Origin: Phascolomyces articulosus
Lineage: Eukaryota; Mucoromycota; Mucoromycetes; Mucorales; Lichtheimiaceae
Assembly: GCA_025677815.1 (NCBI GenBank)
Contig: JAIXMP010000005.1
Location: forward strand, 1 to 64,000
Direction of reading: 5' to 3'
DNA length: 64,000 nt
Shown: positions 35,076-47,882 of the stretch, piece after piece
Layout: each line of letters begins with the position of its first letter
Numbering within the stretch: the first letter of the stretch is position 1
Notes under the pieces: model-generated
What the model was told of the DNA's origin: nothing
Databases searched by the model: none
The model's input: the letters and a program-made list of their open reading frames with translations, nothing else
Program-made: the position numbers and the translations under genes

Positions 35076-36662
35076 ATGATGCAGCAATCACCTTCTCCGC
35101 CGCATCAACAACAACAACCACCTCATCAGCTACAATCAGAACATGCACATTATCAATCTCCACCACCGGATATTAACTTGTCCACTCGAGCACGGCGTCG
35201 ATCACGTACTACACCTGCTCAAGTAGCTATTTTGGAAGATTATTTCCGTAATGTGACAAATAAACCTTCACGAGAAGTATGCAGAGACCAGCTTGCACCC
35301 AGAGTGAATATCAGTGGTGATAGTGTTTATTTTTGGTAAGCAAGGCAACCCCCCTTTTTTCCTCTCGGTTTCAAGTATCGAAAAAAACTAAGCAACACCT
35401 TTTTTTGATGATATCCACTTTTTACTTCTTGTTCTATGCCTGCTTTTTCTTGGCATCTATCCAATAACGACGACAACAATTTATTGTGGTATCCCGGACC
35501 CGTTTCTTTATATATACTATTTTGTCTCATAATTATAAATATCTATCTATCTATTCTTCCTTTTCTCTCTTTTATTTATCCATTTTTTTATTATTTTTTT
35601 TATTTAACAAGGTTTCAAAACCGTCGATCAAAAATGTCTCGAGAGCAAAGATATCAACGACGACGTCGATCAGAATCACCACCAAGACGAAATCGAGGTC
35701 GTCGAAGTAATAGTACATCAGCTCTTATTTCTCGTCGTGGTACTACAACAACAACAACAACATCAGCTATTGCTACGCCTATTACAAGAGAAGTTTCATC
35801 AAAATTTCAACAACTTCAATTACAATCGACTGATATACAACAAAATCTAGGACAACAACAACATATGACTTTTTACCCGTCGTCTTCATCCAATACACTT
35901 TCAAATGTTGTTATTACTGATCATTTACAATCTATTTCTTCTCCCTCTTCATCAATAGATCATATTACTCCTGTAACTACTACAAGTACTACGATTCCCG
36001 GTACTACTACAAATCAGCAAACAATACATATTATTTCTTCATCTTCTAGTACTTCTCCAACTATTGCTACTGAAGATAATTCATTCATGATGTCTCGTAT
36101 GCAACAACAGCAACAACGACATACTCGTTTACCTCCCTTATCAAGTCTAGTCTCTTCTTCTGGAAGTGGTACAGGAGGTCAAACCCATTCAGGTGCAGGT
36201 TCTGCTTTCACTCCTACAGCAGCCGCAGTTACTTCTTCTTCCTCTTCGACCATGCCAACAATAGGGATTACTACTACATCTACTACGGGTGGTGGCGATG
36301 ATAATACTTCTAGTGTAATGACGGCACATCCATCTGCCGTGAGGGAAACACCTCAGCGATCTCATTCTTCTCATCAACAAAGACAACGACGGGAATCACA
36401 AGAATCAACAATGACCACGGGTAGTAATACAAGTAGTCATCATACAGTCGTTGTACCTTCTTTACCTCAACAAATCAGTATTCAGATGCCAGGCACAGCT
36501 GAAATACCACCCGTACCATTTTATTTTCATCATCCAGAATTTGGTACAGAAGCTAATATGTTGCATTATCTTTTTAATCGTCAACAACAGCAACTTCATG
36601 AACAACAACATCCACAACGGCAACATCATTACCAAGGCCCTCCTCCAGAATCTCATTCATAA
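35076..36662 (+). CDS. Homeodomain transcription factor
   Basis: Two exons, 35076-35335 and 35612-36662, give 436 aa. The homeodomain spans about residues 39-98. Helix 1 is in PAQVAILEDYFRN and helix 3 is VYFWFQNRRSKM, with the intron splitting the invariant Trp codon. Residue 50 of the domain is Gln and Asn51 is kept, so sequence-specific DNA binding is expected. An Arg-rich basic patch directly after it is a likely nuclear signal. The remaining 300 residues are low-complexity Ser/Thr/Gln-rich with poly-Thr and poly-Gln tracts, typical of an activation or scaffold region. The target genes are unknown. The N-terminus is Pro/Gln/His-rich. Confidence 0.93.
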
Positions 36663-37348
36663 TTGGAGGTCTTTTTTGTCTTCTCTCTTCTTGACATATC
36701 CTCAAATTTCTTTGTATTAAGCACTTATATTTTTTACTACTCTTTGTCAAACAAAATATGAATATCAGCATATATTTTAATCCTATTGCGTACATACACT
36801 TCTTTTTTTTTTTTTTTTATCTTATTCAAAACTTATCTTCCATCTTATAATTTTTGCTTAGCTACACTATTTCCTGTTTTATACAATGAAAAAAAACCTG
36901 TTTTCTAGCTGTACATTTTTTTTCTTTCTCTGGCGTAAATATATTTGTCATTTGACAACAATGAATAAAAAACAGATTTTTTCGTTCATATTAATATGAA
37001 AATTATTGGATACGATAGTTAAAAAGTGATTAAATGATAGAATTATTGAAATCAAATTATATTTGTAAAATGAATACAAGTGGGATGTAATAATAAACCT
37101 GGATTATGTTTATAGTATTGTCTGCATGGATACCTGTTGATATGCAGTCTGTCATTGATATAGTAACCATCACCGGTATGTGTATATATACAGCATGGTA
37201 CCATATCTTTCTATTATTTAAATCCTTTATTTATATATCATTCATGACAAGGGAATTATTATAGATATATAAAAAGCACTCTTTATTATGATAAACAAAA
37301 GAAACATACGCATGCACACACACATATATATAAAGAGGAATAATATTA
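36663..37348. other. Convergent 3' flanks, no gene seen
   Basis: T-rich 3' UTR of the homeobox gene, then AT-rich DNA with a (CA)n/(TA)n run near 37310-37335, then the 3' UTR of the lipase gene. Confidence 0.5.
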
Positions 37349-39813
37349 TTAGAAACTTAATCGTCTATCAGTCGAATTAAACTCATCTGGTTCATTGTTA
37401 TGAAGTGTAATGATATCCGTTGTATGGTGCTGATGCTGATGGATGCTCTTATTGTTGCCACTATTATTAATATTATTATCGTTGTTGTTGGGGTATCTTT
37501 TGGACAAGTTATTCGTTTGATCATCCTCCTCACTACAATCACTTTCTGCATGTACATCTTTTTCACCACCTTGTAATCCTGCTGTACCCATGACAACCCG
37601 GCGTGCTCTTCCATGACGCAAGGCACCACAATAATCCGATGGAAAATGGTCGTTGAGAAAAAATGGAAATACCAGTCGAAATAGGATACGTATTAAATTT
37701 TCATGGACCATACGCCGGATCACAAAACGATTCAATACACCGGATAGATGAAGAAATGAAATACGTCGAATAGGGACAGGGCAATTTGTCAATGGATCAG
37801 GTGGATAAAGTGTTATATCATAATCGGAACCAATATATACTAACGTTCCTGGAGGCGAACTTTTGAAAAATACATCCGTTTTATAATAATAATAATAATA
37901 ATTAAAAATAAGGTTATCTATCATCCTTTATACGCCCTCAAATTTGAAAAAATAAAAACTTACTCATAAGGAGCCCATAATGGTATCCGAGTAACAATGT
38001 CTATATAAATAAAAGTGGTCAATTATCAATATATATATATATATTTACTATGACAACCATGATTACTTTTATTCTTACATTAATAATCATCCCAACCCAC
38101 AACTTCCCAATGCAAATAAAAAATAAAATAAAATAAAAACAAACCATTATTATATGCATGATGAAAAATCTTGTTCGACATGTGTCTATCAAACGATCTA
38201 GCAAAGTCTATATTCCCGATTTTTGGATGACCAAAAGTATATAATCCTCCAAAATGTTCTAATACAGGACTCCTAGATTGTACCATTTTTGCCAGAAAAA
38301 CTAATAATCATAAAGATGAGTGCTTTATTCCTTCCAACTTTTGTATTATTATGATAAACAGAAATATAATAACATTACTTGTACCGAGAGCACCTCCTAA
38401 GCTGTGACCTGTAATAAATAACCGTCGGTGTTTACTATCATGTCTATTATGTCGCAATAATTCCATGATATGTTTTTCGGCTTGTGAAAACATGGTGTTG
38501 GTTCGTACATCTACATCGGGTCCTGTCCAACTGGAATCCACTGGATCAGATACGTAATGAAATACATTTAATGTTAAAAACTGTAGGACTTGAATCACAG
38601 CTTGGACGGCAGAGGCAATAGTGCGGTATAGTGATGTATTATTCAGTACAATTTGAACACGAGAAGTACTGTTGTCATGGATATGTGTCATATTGCCGTC
38701 GTCAAGATTTGATGTTCCATGTTGTTCTTGATGGTACTGATACGCATGTTGCCGTATGGGTGGATCCCCCATGGCTTTCCAAAACCCTTTATGCACTTTA
38801 CCCATATTGGATCCATTACGTCCACGTACTTGACATAATCCCGTATTGACATTTGTAATATAATTTTGTATATTGAGTGGATTTGTCCTGAATACAAATG
38901 GAGGGAAATGTTTTTTATAAGTAGGTGTATATTTTGATGCATTCTCTCTCATCCAAGCATGGATAAAATGAATTGGTCATTTATATATTACCCTCGAAAT
39001 ACCAACAGAATATCGTTGTCCTTTTCAACAATAAATGCACAAATATTCTAAAGATAGCAAAAGAAAAACGATAAGAATATTGGGGACATAAAGAAAGAGT
39101 AATGGTAATTTTTCATTGTTACGTTTTTTTTTTACCTGATAAGCAATTGGATGAAATGATTTTACAACATCAAACCCAGCCTTTTCCAATTCATAACGAA
39201 TGACAGCAACATCCTCATAAACCAATTTTGAAGCAACACTAAGTGTATAAGCCAGAGGTAAAGAATAACGAGGCCGTTGAACCAACCGGTTACCCGCTGC
39301 ACCTGATTCAGATTTTCTTCGTTGAAATAAACGATTATCCTGTAAATCCTTGGTGACGGGGATAGTTTCATCGAACAATTCAAAAGTTGTATCCATTGCG
39401 TTGATGACAGACAAGCTATGACCAGTTGGATGTTGACCCACGAAACGCCTCAATACCCAACGGATCGCGTGATCACTCATGAGTAGGACCATGAACCATA
39501 TGAAAAATGTGCTTCGGATACAAACAGAAAGGATGGGACCTACGATCCGGGTCCTTGATAGACCTCTTGCAACAGGCCATAAGATACCACTAATGATGCT
39601 CAATGATTTTGATAATAGAGGAACACCATGCTTGATCGTTTTATAACCTACAAATAATAATGTCGATATTCCCATGCAAATCATGGAAAATGCAATCAAG
39701 AGAATACTAAGAGTGGTACGATTATGGACCATGCAATAAATGCCTGCCCAAGCAGGTATGGAAGACACAAGAAATGAAATGCCAAAATAGAGCCTGTTTC
39801 TTCCTTGTCCCAT
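37349..39813 (-). CDS. Class 3 lipase, sn1-diacylglycerol-lipase-like membrane protein
   Basis: Six exons, 39813-39136, 39047-38992, 38887-38379, 38300-38145, 38000-37964 and 37859-37349, give 648 aa. The N-terminus has about four membrane segments within the first 130 residues. The lipase-3 domain then shows VFRGTNPLNIQNYITN (oxyanion region), the nucleophile elbow GHSLGG (S407), FGHPKIGN, D467 in DIVTRIPLWAP and H550 in NDHFPSDY, so the Ser-Asp-His triad is complete. A polar Asn/His-rich tail ends the protein. The N-terminal membrane bundle plus lipase-3 domain is the plan of sn1-specific diacylglycerol lipases, which release 2-acylglycerol at membranes. The substrate is inferred by family only. 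Confidence 0.88.
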
Positions 39814-40580
39814 AATGAAGCATGTTTAATCGAGAAGAAAAAGAAAAAAAAAGAAAAAACAAAAAGTAATGTTTTTTATGCAATGAAGGAAAAAGAAGAA
39901 ATATTTTCTTTGATTTAAAAATTCATGCTTCTTAATAAATCCCATGTTTAATGATACTTCATTGGTCGGATAAATTATCTCCATTCTTCTTATTGTTGTG
40001 CATAAGTCCACGACCATGACCAATTGAAAGAAATTCTCTCTCCTCTTTTTATTCTTTTGGACTAGCCGTAAGCTGCTGAATCCCTATCGATTGTTTTATT
40101 CTTACATCTCTCATATTCTATTAATTCATCTGTCAAATATCGGTGGATATTTTTTTTTTTTGTTCTTCAGTTCTCCGACACTATCACCCATATACAACAA
40201 TAGTCTCTGAAGTCCCATGTCTTTTTATATCATCTTGTGATATTCAGCAATTTGGATCAACTGATTACTTTGTAGGATTCCATCATCTTCTTCTACAACT
40301 ATTGATGATATTTAACGATTACCAGTACAATTATTAAAGTTACTCTCAAGTGTGGTAACAGTTTGTTGGTAACGTTACTAAAAGAATAATGTATAAATTC
40401 TTTCAAAATCGGTTGCTTTCATCATTATCTGATAGCCTATGGCGATGATGTGACGACGAGAGTTACACCAAAAATGTGCCGGGGATATAAAACCCAAATT
40501 GCTTGTTATCAGATCCTATTTTTCTTTTCTTTCTCCTTTTTTTACACATCTTTATCACTATCCAACATATATATAACGTT
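39814..40580. other. Divergent promoter region, lipase / small membrane protein
   Basis: T-rich leaders on both sides. The frame at 40143-40337 has no domain. No other gene seen. Confidence 0.5.
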
Positions 40581-40952
40581 ATGTATTCTTCTTCTTGGAT
40601 TGTTATTACTATCTTTACCATTGTTTATTATATTTCTTGGCATCCAATCGACGCAGCGACGGAATACCAACAGCAGCAACAATTACATTTACAACAAGAT
40701 TCTTTTCCATCCATTGTTGCTGGTGATAATGATAATGGTTCAATCCATATAACTTATTGGGTTGAAATGTTTCACGCTTTCCCGTGGTTAGTCAATACAT
40801 CCCTTCTTTATGTTACTGGTACTATTTCTGTCTTTCTATGGTGTTCAGGATATGTCATTGATTATTTAATGGATCGTCAAGAAGACATGGCAATGGAGTT
40901 GGCCAAAAGAAGAAAACAACCTTGCACTTTCTATGGTGCAACAGACGCTTAA
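40581..40952 (+). CDS. Small predicted membrane/secretory protein, unknown
   Basis: 123 aa if started at 40581; an in-frame upstream Met at 40503 would add 26 hydrophobic residues. The N-terminus is hydrophobic (signal peptide or anchor), then comes a Gln-rich polar stretch, then a second hydrophobic segment (VNTSLLYVTGTISVFLWCSGYVIDYL), then a charged end (DRQEDMAMELAKRRKQ). Codon use looks genuine and the leader is CT-rich. I do not recognise the family. A two-pass or signal-plus-anchor membrane protein is the most that can be said. Confidence 0.55.
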   Translation: MYSSSWIVITIFTIVYYISWHPIDAATEYQQQQQLHLQQDSFPSIVAGDNDNGSIHITYWVEMFHAFPWLVNTSLLYVTGTISVFLWCSGYVIDYLMDRQEDMAMELAKRRKQPCTFYGATDA

Positions 40953-41406
40953 AAAGAAATCAAAACTGGGATTACACGTGCTTCCACAAGATGATTTAAT
41001 CATTGATTATTTTTTTTTACATAACAAATCCGTCGTCATTTGAATTAGACCTTGTGGTATTATCATAAATCATTATGAGGTTGTGATAGTTAGATTATAT
41101 ATTTATTATATGTATATATATACCCCTTTTAAACATATACCCATCATAATTTGACAACAAGATAAATCATTACCATTGTTATTATCAGTATTATTATTAT
41201 TAGGCTATGTATGCACTTTTATTATTATTATAATTTTGATTCAAAGCAATGTAGTTACCTATTATAAGTTTCTACTCTAGACTGGTAGAAAACACAATCG
41301 AAAATTGTTCTCTTGGTTTTAATGAATTTTTAGATTTTGTTTCTGGTATATTTTTAATGGTAATAGATATAAATATATAGGTTATTCATGATTGATAAAA
41401 TGCACA
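40953..41406. other. Convergent 3' flanks, no gene seen
   Basis: AT-rich with TATATATATA near 41110 and a run of TTA triplets near 41185-41230. Confidence 0.5.
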
Positions 41407-42912
41407 TTAAATATGATAAATAAACTCCATACCTTCAAATAGATCAATTAATTTTCCATTGGGTATTGTCTTCAACATCAAAGATTTGTTGCTGGGTATA
41501 GGTTGTGATATAACAGTTAAGATAGCTGGAGGTAATTCCATTTCATGAATTTCTTCAAAATGCTGAAACATAGTATAAAGGGTAAAACATCGCATTTTGC
41601 AATCGATAAACGGGCAATATACCATTGTTACTGTATTATCATTATTAATATCAGTTCAATCCATCACTTTATATTAAAGAACCTCCATTTCTTTACCTTT
41701 TTCTTTTTTTGGATTTTTATCTCGATACCACATTTCATAAGCTACAAAGAGATGTTCTCCATCATTTAATGAATTCCTTGAATTTTCTATCAAATTCAAG
41801 CCAAGAAAAAAAAAAGAAAAGTTCCTCACGTTACAATTAAAGGTATGATTATGAAACAAATAATAATAGAGGAAACCGTATATATTACGCCCTTCATTCC
41901 ACTAATAATATGCAATAATAAAAACATACCATCGAATAGAATGAATTGATCATTTTGGTTTTTAAAAATATATTTGTATTGTTTTGCTGTCCTTAATGTT
42001 GGAAAATCTTGGTCATGTATTTTTCGAATATGTTGATATAAAGGAGTCAGCTTATATTGAAAATTTGTACATCCTTTGTAAGGGCAATGAAAAAATTGAC
42101 CTTCAACAACTTTTTAAAAAAAGAATTACATATTATTAGCAGCAAATTAGTGGATAATATATTTATCAAAAAAAAAAGAAAAAAAAAGTAATTAATCCAA
42201 TCTTCCAAATTTCCTATAGTATATGCACTTACTTTGACGTTCTTGGGTATATGTGGTTGATGATGCAATGTTTGAATAAGATCGATAGAATTTTTTTTTC
42301 AAAGGTACATCATAACAATTCAAATAGTACCTGTCATCCATATTCTTTTTAATCTTCTTTTTTTTGACATCAGCGCAAGATAAATCTTTTGAATATAAAT
42401 ATAAAATATACATTATTTTAAAGTGAATTCATATAGACTGCGTAAGCGGATATGTAAAAAAAAAACACCCATCCATCCAGAGAGTTTTTTTTTTTTACCT
42501 GTTAGTGGCATATAGGTGAAGTCACTTTCATATTTATCATCTTCATCGTTTGCCTTTTTACGTTTCAAATACGGGCGTTTTTGTTGTTGTTACTGACATG
42601 TACATCGTTGTTGTTCCGCACTTTTTATTTCTATATAGGAAACGATTGATACAAAGGATGATCGTGAATAAAGTTACTTTTAATGGTTTGATGATACTGA
42701 TTATAATCTTCGCTCATAATATTACCTTTTTTTGAATTTTTTGACACGACAAGTGGTATGGCAGGTGGATTAGTATTATCGTCCGGTCCAACAGCTAAAG
42801 AATGTTTTTGTAATGATAATGATGGCGACGATGATGAAGATGAGGTAGTATACGTCTTTTCAAAAATAGCATCTTTTACACCCTTTATTATATTCCATAG
42901 AGAAGGTATCAT
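41407..42912 (-). pseudogene. Two-finger C2H2-like gene with one premature stop
   Basis: Six exons, 42912-42726, 42630-42499, 42385-42233, 42109-41930, 41786-41697 and 41630-41407, keep one frame of 322 codons through five good GT...AG introns. The only defect is TAA at 42592-42590 (codon 76) inside a Gln run (CAG TAA CAA CAA CAA). The product has two unusual fingers with CX4C and HX4H spacing: CPYKGC...HIRKIH and CPFIDC...HFEEIH, each followed by 50-60 residues ending in an LFDG/LFEG motif. This looks like a repeated module, with the second copy at the C-terminus. It may be a young pseudogene, a null allele or a base error. I do not recognise a named family. Confidence 0.65.
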
Positions 42913-44134
42913 TTTTTTTTTTTGGGGAAGAAAGAAAAGAAGTGATCAAGATTTAACTCAGGTAAAATTTTGCACTTTAAATGAAAGGACAATCCATCCA
43001 CATGATTTCAGAACGCCAACAAATATGCAGTCTAGTATAAAGCTTGTATTTTTTTTTCTTTTCTCCAATCAAACATTCTATACATTATAAACTTAAACTT
43101 CCTTTTAATATGTAATGTTGTGTATGGTGGTATAATGTTATTATAGATTCATTTTCTTGACTAGTGATTGTTTATTTGATGAAAACGGCCAACGTGGTAG
43201 CGATAGATCAAGAAGAACCAACCATATTAAAGCATATAGTGATATACTGACGCGATACTTTTATTCTATCATTTAATATTGTATATATTTCAAACCACCA
43301 TACTTCTAATTTACTCGATATGGGGTATAATATTTTAGGTAGATAATGTTAGAACGATGGAGGATTGTAGATAATATACATTGTGAACAAAAGCTGATGA
43401 ACACTATTTTACGAATAAATATATTTTAATAGATACTACTATCCTCGACGAATTATATCCTGGAAAGAGAAAAGCTTTTGGTTCATAATACGATCAAATG
43501 ATAAAGTGTCATTTTCATTGTTTATTCCAAAATCTTAATAGAGTGGATTAATATTATAATAGGAAAGCACAAAACTGCTGTAACCAATTCTATATAAATC
43601 TATATAAAATCATATTTGTTAACTTTCAACATTTGGAAATATAATAAGCATTCTGTTGTAATTGTATTGACTGCGCATTATATAGAAAAATTATTGAGGT
43701 TAAATGCACAACTATGGCTTAATAGAACTTGTGAACATATAAAACTTGTAAAAGGATCTTGGAGCGCTGTATTCAAATCGAAAACGCTACTCCTACTGCA
43801 TGAAGCAATCAAAGGATATAGGTGGCTGCATATAAACATAACATAACATTTCCGTGTTTGTGACGTATTTCTCCCATTTTTTATGAATTATTTGTGGATG
43901 AGTTTCGTGAGAATTTTTGACATTCAAGATCAAGAAAACATTTCTTTTGGTTTTTGTGTGTCACCATGAAATTATTCCACAGATCCAAACCTTTCGTGTA
44001 ACAATATAGTTTTCTTATAATAAAAAAATATATAGTTTATTGAGGATGGAGGATGAATCAATGTGATACAATGAAAAGGCAGATAGAGCCGAGAATAGAT
44101 AGCACCACTGGGATAGAGAATACTTTTTCCTTCA
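42913..44134. other. Intergenic, no gene supported
   Basis: The 110-aa frame at 42758-43090 overlaps the C2H2 gene antisense and is a shadow. The frame at 43616-43846 has no domain. The right part is the 3' UTR of the next gene. Confidence 0.5.
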
Positions 44135-44896
44135 TCAGTAGGTTTCGATATGGAAAACAGTTTCACCTGCTCGCTTGATTAGGTTATATCGTTCCAATTT
44201 ATATGATTCAAAGAATAATTTGGATGCATGTCCAGATGCCTTTCGATGAAAAGGTTGTCGGCGTGTTCCGTTTAAAGCATGCTCACGGTCTACCCAAATG
44301 GAAACAGTAAGCGATTCTCGATCTTCATTCATTTTACCAGACCAGAGCTATAATATAAATAAAGCGTTAGAGCTGACTATTAGAATGTAGTTACATCTTT
44401 TATATACTGTGATGATTACAATATTTACCTGTAAAAGACCACCACTCTTTTTTGCTAATTCATGAATATAATCATCTTCTTCAATCAACTGTTTTGTTTC
44501 ACAATCTACTTTGCGTTTACTGTAAAATGCAACCATATACCATTTTCCTTCTACTTCTTTTCCTAACCGTTCCGCCATATCGTTCCAATTAAATACATCA
44601 GAAAGTGGGACCTTGATCAAACCATCCGAAATTTGTTTAAAATGAGGCACAGCCTTGTCAAAAAAGAGTCTGTCTTCAGGACGCAAACTATTGATAAAGT
44701 TTTTGTTATTAGGATAAGGTGCATCGTCCTCTTCTTCATCCTTTTTATCCGTTGTTTCTGTCGCCGATGACTTGATGACACCATTTTTATCGTTAAGATT
44801 TAGGAGTTGCAGATCTCGCATGATTTCTTGCTCCTTCTTGTTAGCTGTTGTTTGTGCAATAGTAGCAGGAGTAGAGGTAGCTGTATCAAGAACCAT
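44135..44896 (-). CDS. Conserved fungal protein, UPF0643-like
   Basis: Two exons, 44896-44429 and 44347-44135, give 226 aa with a clean intron. The N-terminal 60 residues are polar and acidic (DKKDEEEDDAPYP). The folded part reads SLRPEDRLFFDKAVPHF, VFNWNDMAERLGKEVEGKWYMVAFYSKR, LLQLWSGKM, VSIWVDREHALNGTRRQPFHRKA and ESYKLERYNLIKR. The pattern of Trp-Ser-Gly, then a (C/I)-Trp...Arg-Glu-His-Ala block, then a Tyr-x-Leu-Glu-x-Tyr block recalls the fungal UPF0643 family of unknown function. No catalytic motif is evident, and the family link is from memory. Confidence 0.7.
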
Positions 44897-47496
44897 TATT
44901 AGTAAAAATAAAAAAGAATAGGTAGTATATAATTTTTAATTGAAGATGCGATGGAAAGAGAAGGTATGTTTTTTCGTTTGTTTATTCTCGATTTAAATAG
45001 GCGGAATGAAAAAGACAAAGAAGGCAAAATGAAATGCTGCGGATAAAGCTTAAAATATTGAAAAAGAAAATGGTGATTTTATGGCTGTGTTGTTTTAGTT
45101 AAAATAATAAAAATTACAATAACATGAATGATCAGCAGGTTCCCGTAATTTCAATCCATAACACAATAGTCATTTAATTTTTAAAAGGATACTATTTACA
45201 TTTATGTAACAGTACCCTCCTAACCAGCATCATTTTCTATCATTTTCTTGCTATTAATTACATGGTTTCATTTAGTGGAGTCTGAAGTTTTGTTTGGAAG
45301 GCATCATGCACCACATTCAATGAGTCAGCATGACAAACTTACTCATAACAGTTTTATCGTTATTACGAAAAAATAGTGTTTTGCTATTGAAAATTATATG
45401 AGGCACCATATGCATATTTAAACCTTTGCGAAGGGCATTATAAAATTGAATTATAACGATACATATGGGATGCTCTCTCATGTTACATGGCGCTATATAT
45501 TGCTCAGTACTGCTGCGTGCAATGGTCAGATAACGGGGACAAAATGATAGTCTAGTAAATAGTCCGTTATTCCCCGGTTTTTACTTTGTTTAAATTACTA
45601 CCAGTAATAACATTGGTTCTTTTGAACTTATAGCCTACTGAACACAATATCCATAATTTTGGGTTAAGAAAAAAACACACCCGCACTCTGGTTATGCACA
45701 TTTTAGAGAGAGCTAATAAATAAACGTTATTGTTTGATCTAAAACCCTTTCGATTTTCAGATTATGTATTAGGGTATTTCTCAAGTAAAGCACTGATTTG
45801 TCAGCAACCCTTTGTCTAATTTATTAAAAAAACGGGGATCTAACAAATCGGCATCATGTCCCCAGCATATTGACTTTCTTAAAAAGAGTGTGGGTTTATT
45901 TACAGCCATGACTAGGAGAAGTATAATTTTATAAGGTAGATGTTTATAGTACTGTGGTTTATTTTAAGCCTATGTGATAGTAAAATATAACTAACTTCCT
46001 GGTCTAGCAGTGAAAGGTAAATGTACCTCTTAGCGAAGACAAATTTTGAACAACCACGATCAGGGAACATAATAAATACAATGACGAATCTTTGCTTAGG
46101 AAGATTGATCACTTGAGAGAAAAATATTCATGGTGCTTTTTATTATATGTACGGTAGACTATTCCCAAAATTAATCATGCTTGATCATAAAAAGGAACTG
46201 CTCGTTTAATGTTACGATTCTTAAGATTAAACGCTGCATTTCTACCAATAAGAGCAACTTTAATAGAAGAACCAATAATAAATAGTGATCGAAGATACAT
46301 TTATAAATAAAAATAAGAGATATTAGAGGAAATCTCTTGAAAATATCTGTAGAATTTTTATATTATTACGCGTTATAATCGCTATGTATAATGTTTTGAT
46401 AAAAAATTCTGAGAATGCCAGTGGTAGTTGTCTAGTTTCCCGCTATATATCTTTTTTTTTTTCAAGTGCATGTAATTAGATAATGATTATATTAGAAGGA
46501 TCAATGTATTTTTCGCTTATTTTGATATTCGTAACCTATATGAGATTTTATATAGCACGTCCAAATTTTTGTGACCCAACAGGTTTACACAGGAACATGC
46601 TTATTGGTGAATAGCAGTTTTCTCCATAGAAAAGGATGCAAAATTTTATACCCATAATAATATTGGATATCACACTATATTTGGTAAAATCTGCTCAGTA
46701 ATAATAAATACTTTCAAACAAATTATTGAAATCCCACTTGTTCACCTTTCAGTTATTGGGAAGAAGAGATAAAGCTTGTCGAATAATGATCACATGGTAT
46801 GATATATTGTACTTGTAACAGTGACTATGTAAGTAGTTTCTTATATAAAAGTATTCGCACCTGTTTATGATAGTCAATGTGATAATAGTATATTTGAATG
46901 TTTACTATTATAGTAAAAGGAAATCAGATAAAACGGTGTAGAGAATTATATCAAGAATATAAAGGACCTTAGAGAAATCTATTAAGAACCTCTCAACATC
47001 TTTATTTACCAGTAGAAAGAGCCAAGAAGAATAAAGGATATCATAAAAAGTTAAAAGAAGCTACGATTCTCAAAAAAAAAAAAAAAACCAGATATAGTAT
47101 TATACATCAACATTTTAATAATAATAATTTATAAGTAACGGACTGGTTGAAGACTTTTTAATAATAGAGAAGAATCTATTATATATTTTCACATTCAAAG
47201 ATGCATTTGATTAAACTACTGATTGGTAACACACTGTTATCACAGATTAAAGTTTATACTTTTATGCATGCAAACATTATTGGCAATAATCTAATCAAGG
47301 TATTTTTTATTTTATTATATTCGCTTACCTGTGCACTTACTATGCCGATATTCATTGGTGGAGGAAGTAACAATAGCTGAATTCAAAAACAATAACTTTG
47401 CACTAAGTTTAATACTACTAAATAGTGTATGATCAGTTACATTCCTTGGTTCGTTTTTTTTTACTAAAGGAATAAAGTATAAAACGTATTATTATT
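44897..47496. other. Long intergenic region, no gene seen
   Basis: AT-rich, with no supported coding frame (45912-46112 is AT-driven). The stretch 46920-47095 is Lys-rich in translation and could be old transposon debris, but nothing identifies it. Confidence 0.45.
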
Positions 47497-47730
47497 GTTT
47501 CCTTTCCTGACAAAAATTATTTGGTCTTATAGCCATATAGGTATCAATTATATCGATTAATAATACAATCATTTCAATTTATAATGCTTAATACTCCAGG
47601 CTTAGCCAAGAGAAAGTTCTGCTTGGCACGATATATTATGTAAAATTCCAAAAAGCAGCAAAAAAAAAAAATCTTTTGCATCAATATCGATAAACAAATA
47701 AGGACCCTAACACTGACACATCATTTCCAT

Positions 47731-47820
47731 TTATGGGATCAACTGGCCGGTCAAAGTGAACCACGTTACGTTTCCAATTTGGGCGGAAACTCCCCATATC
47801 ACGTATAAATAATATAAATA
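47731..47820 (+). promoter_or_regulatory. Promoter of carotenoid oxygenase copy B
   Basis: TATAAAT at 47804-47810, about 75 bp before the ATG, as in copy A. The CAACTGGCCGGTCAAAGTGA block is unchanged. Differences in the surrounding 90 bp are a few single bases (for example ACGTTTCC for ACGTATCC and GGGCGG for GGGTGG). Confidence 0.5.
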
Positions 47821-47882
47821 TTTCACAGAAAAAAAAAAGTCAATTTACTAAAAACTTTCAGACCCTTCCACAACAACGAATA

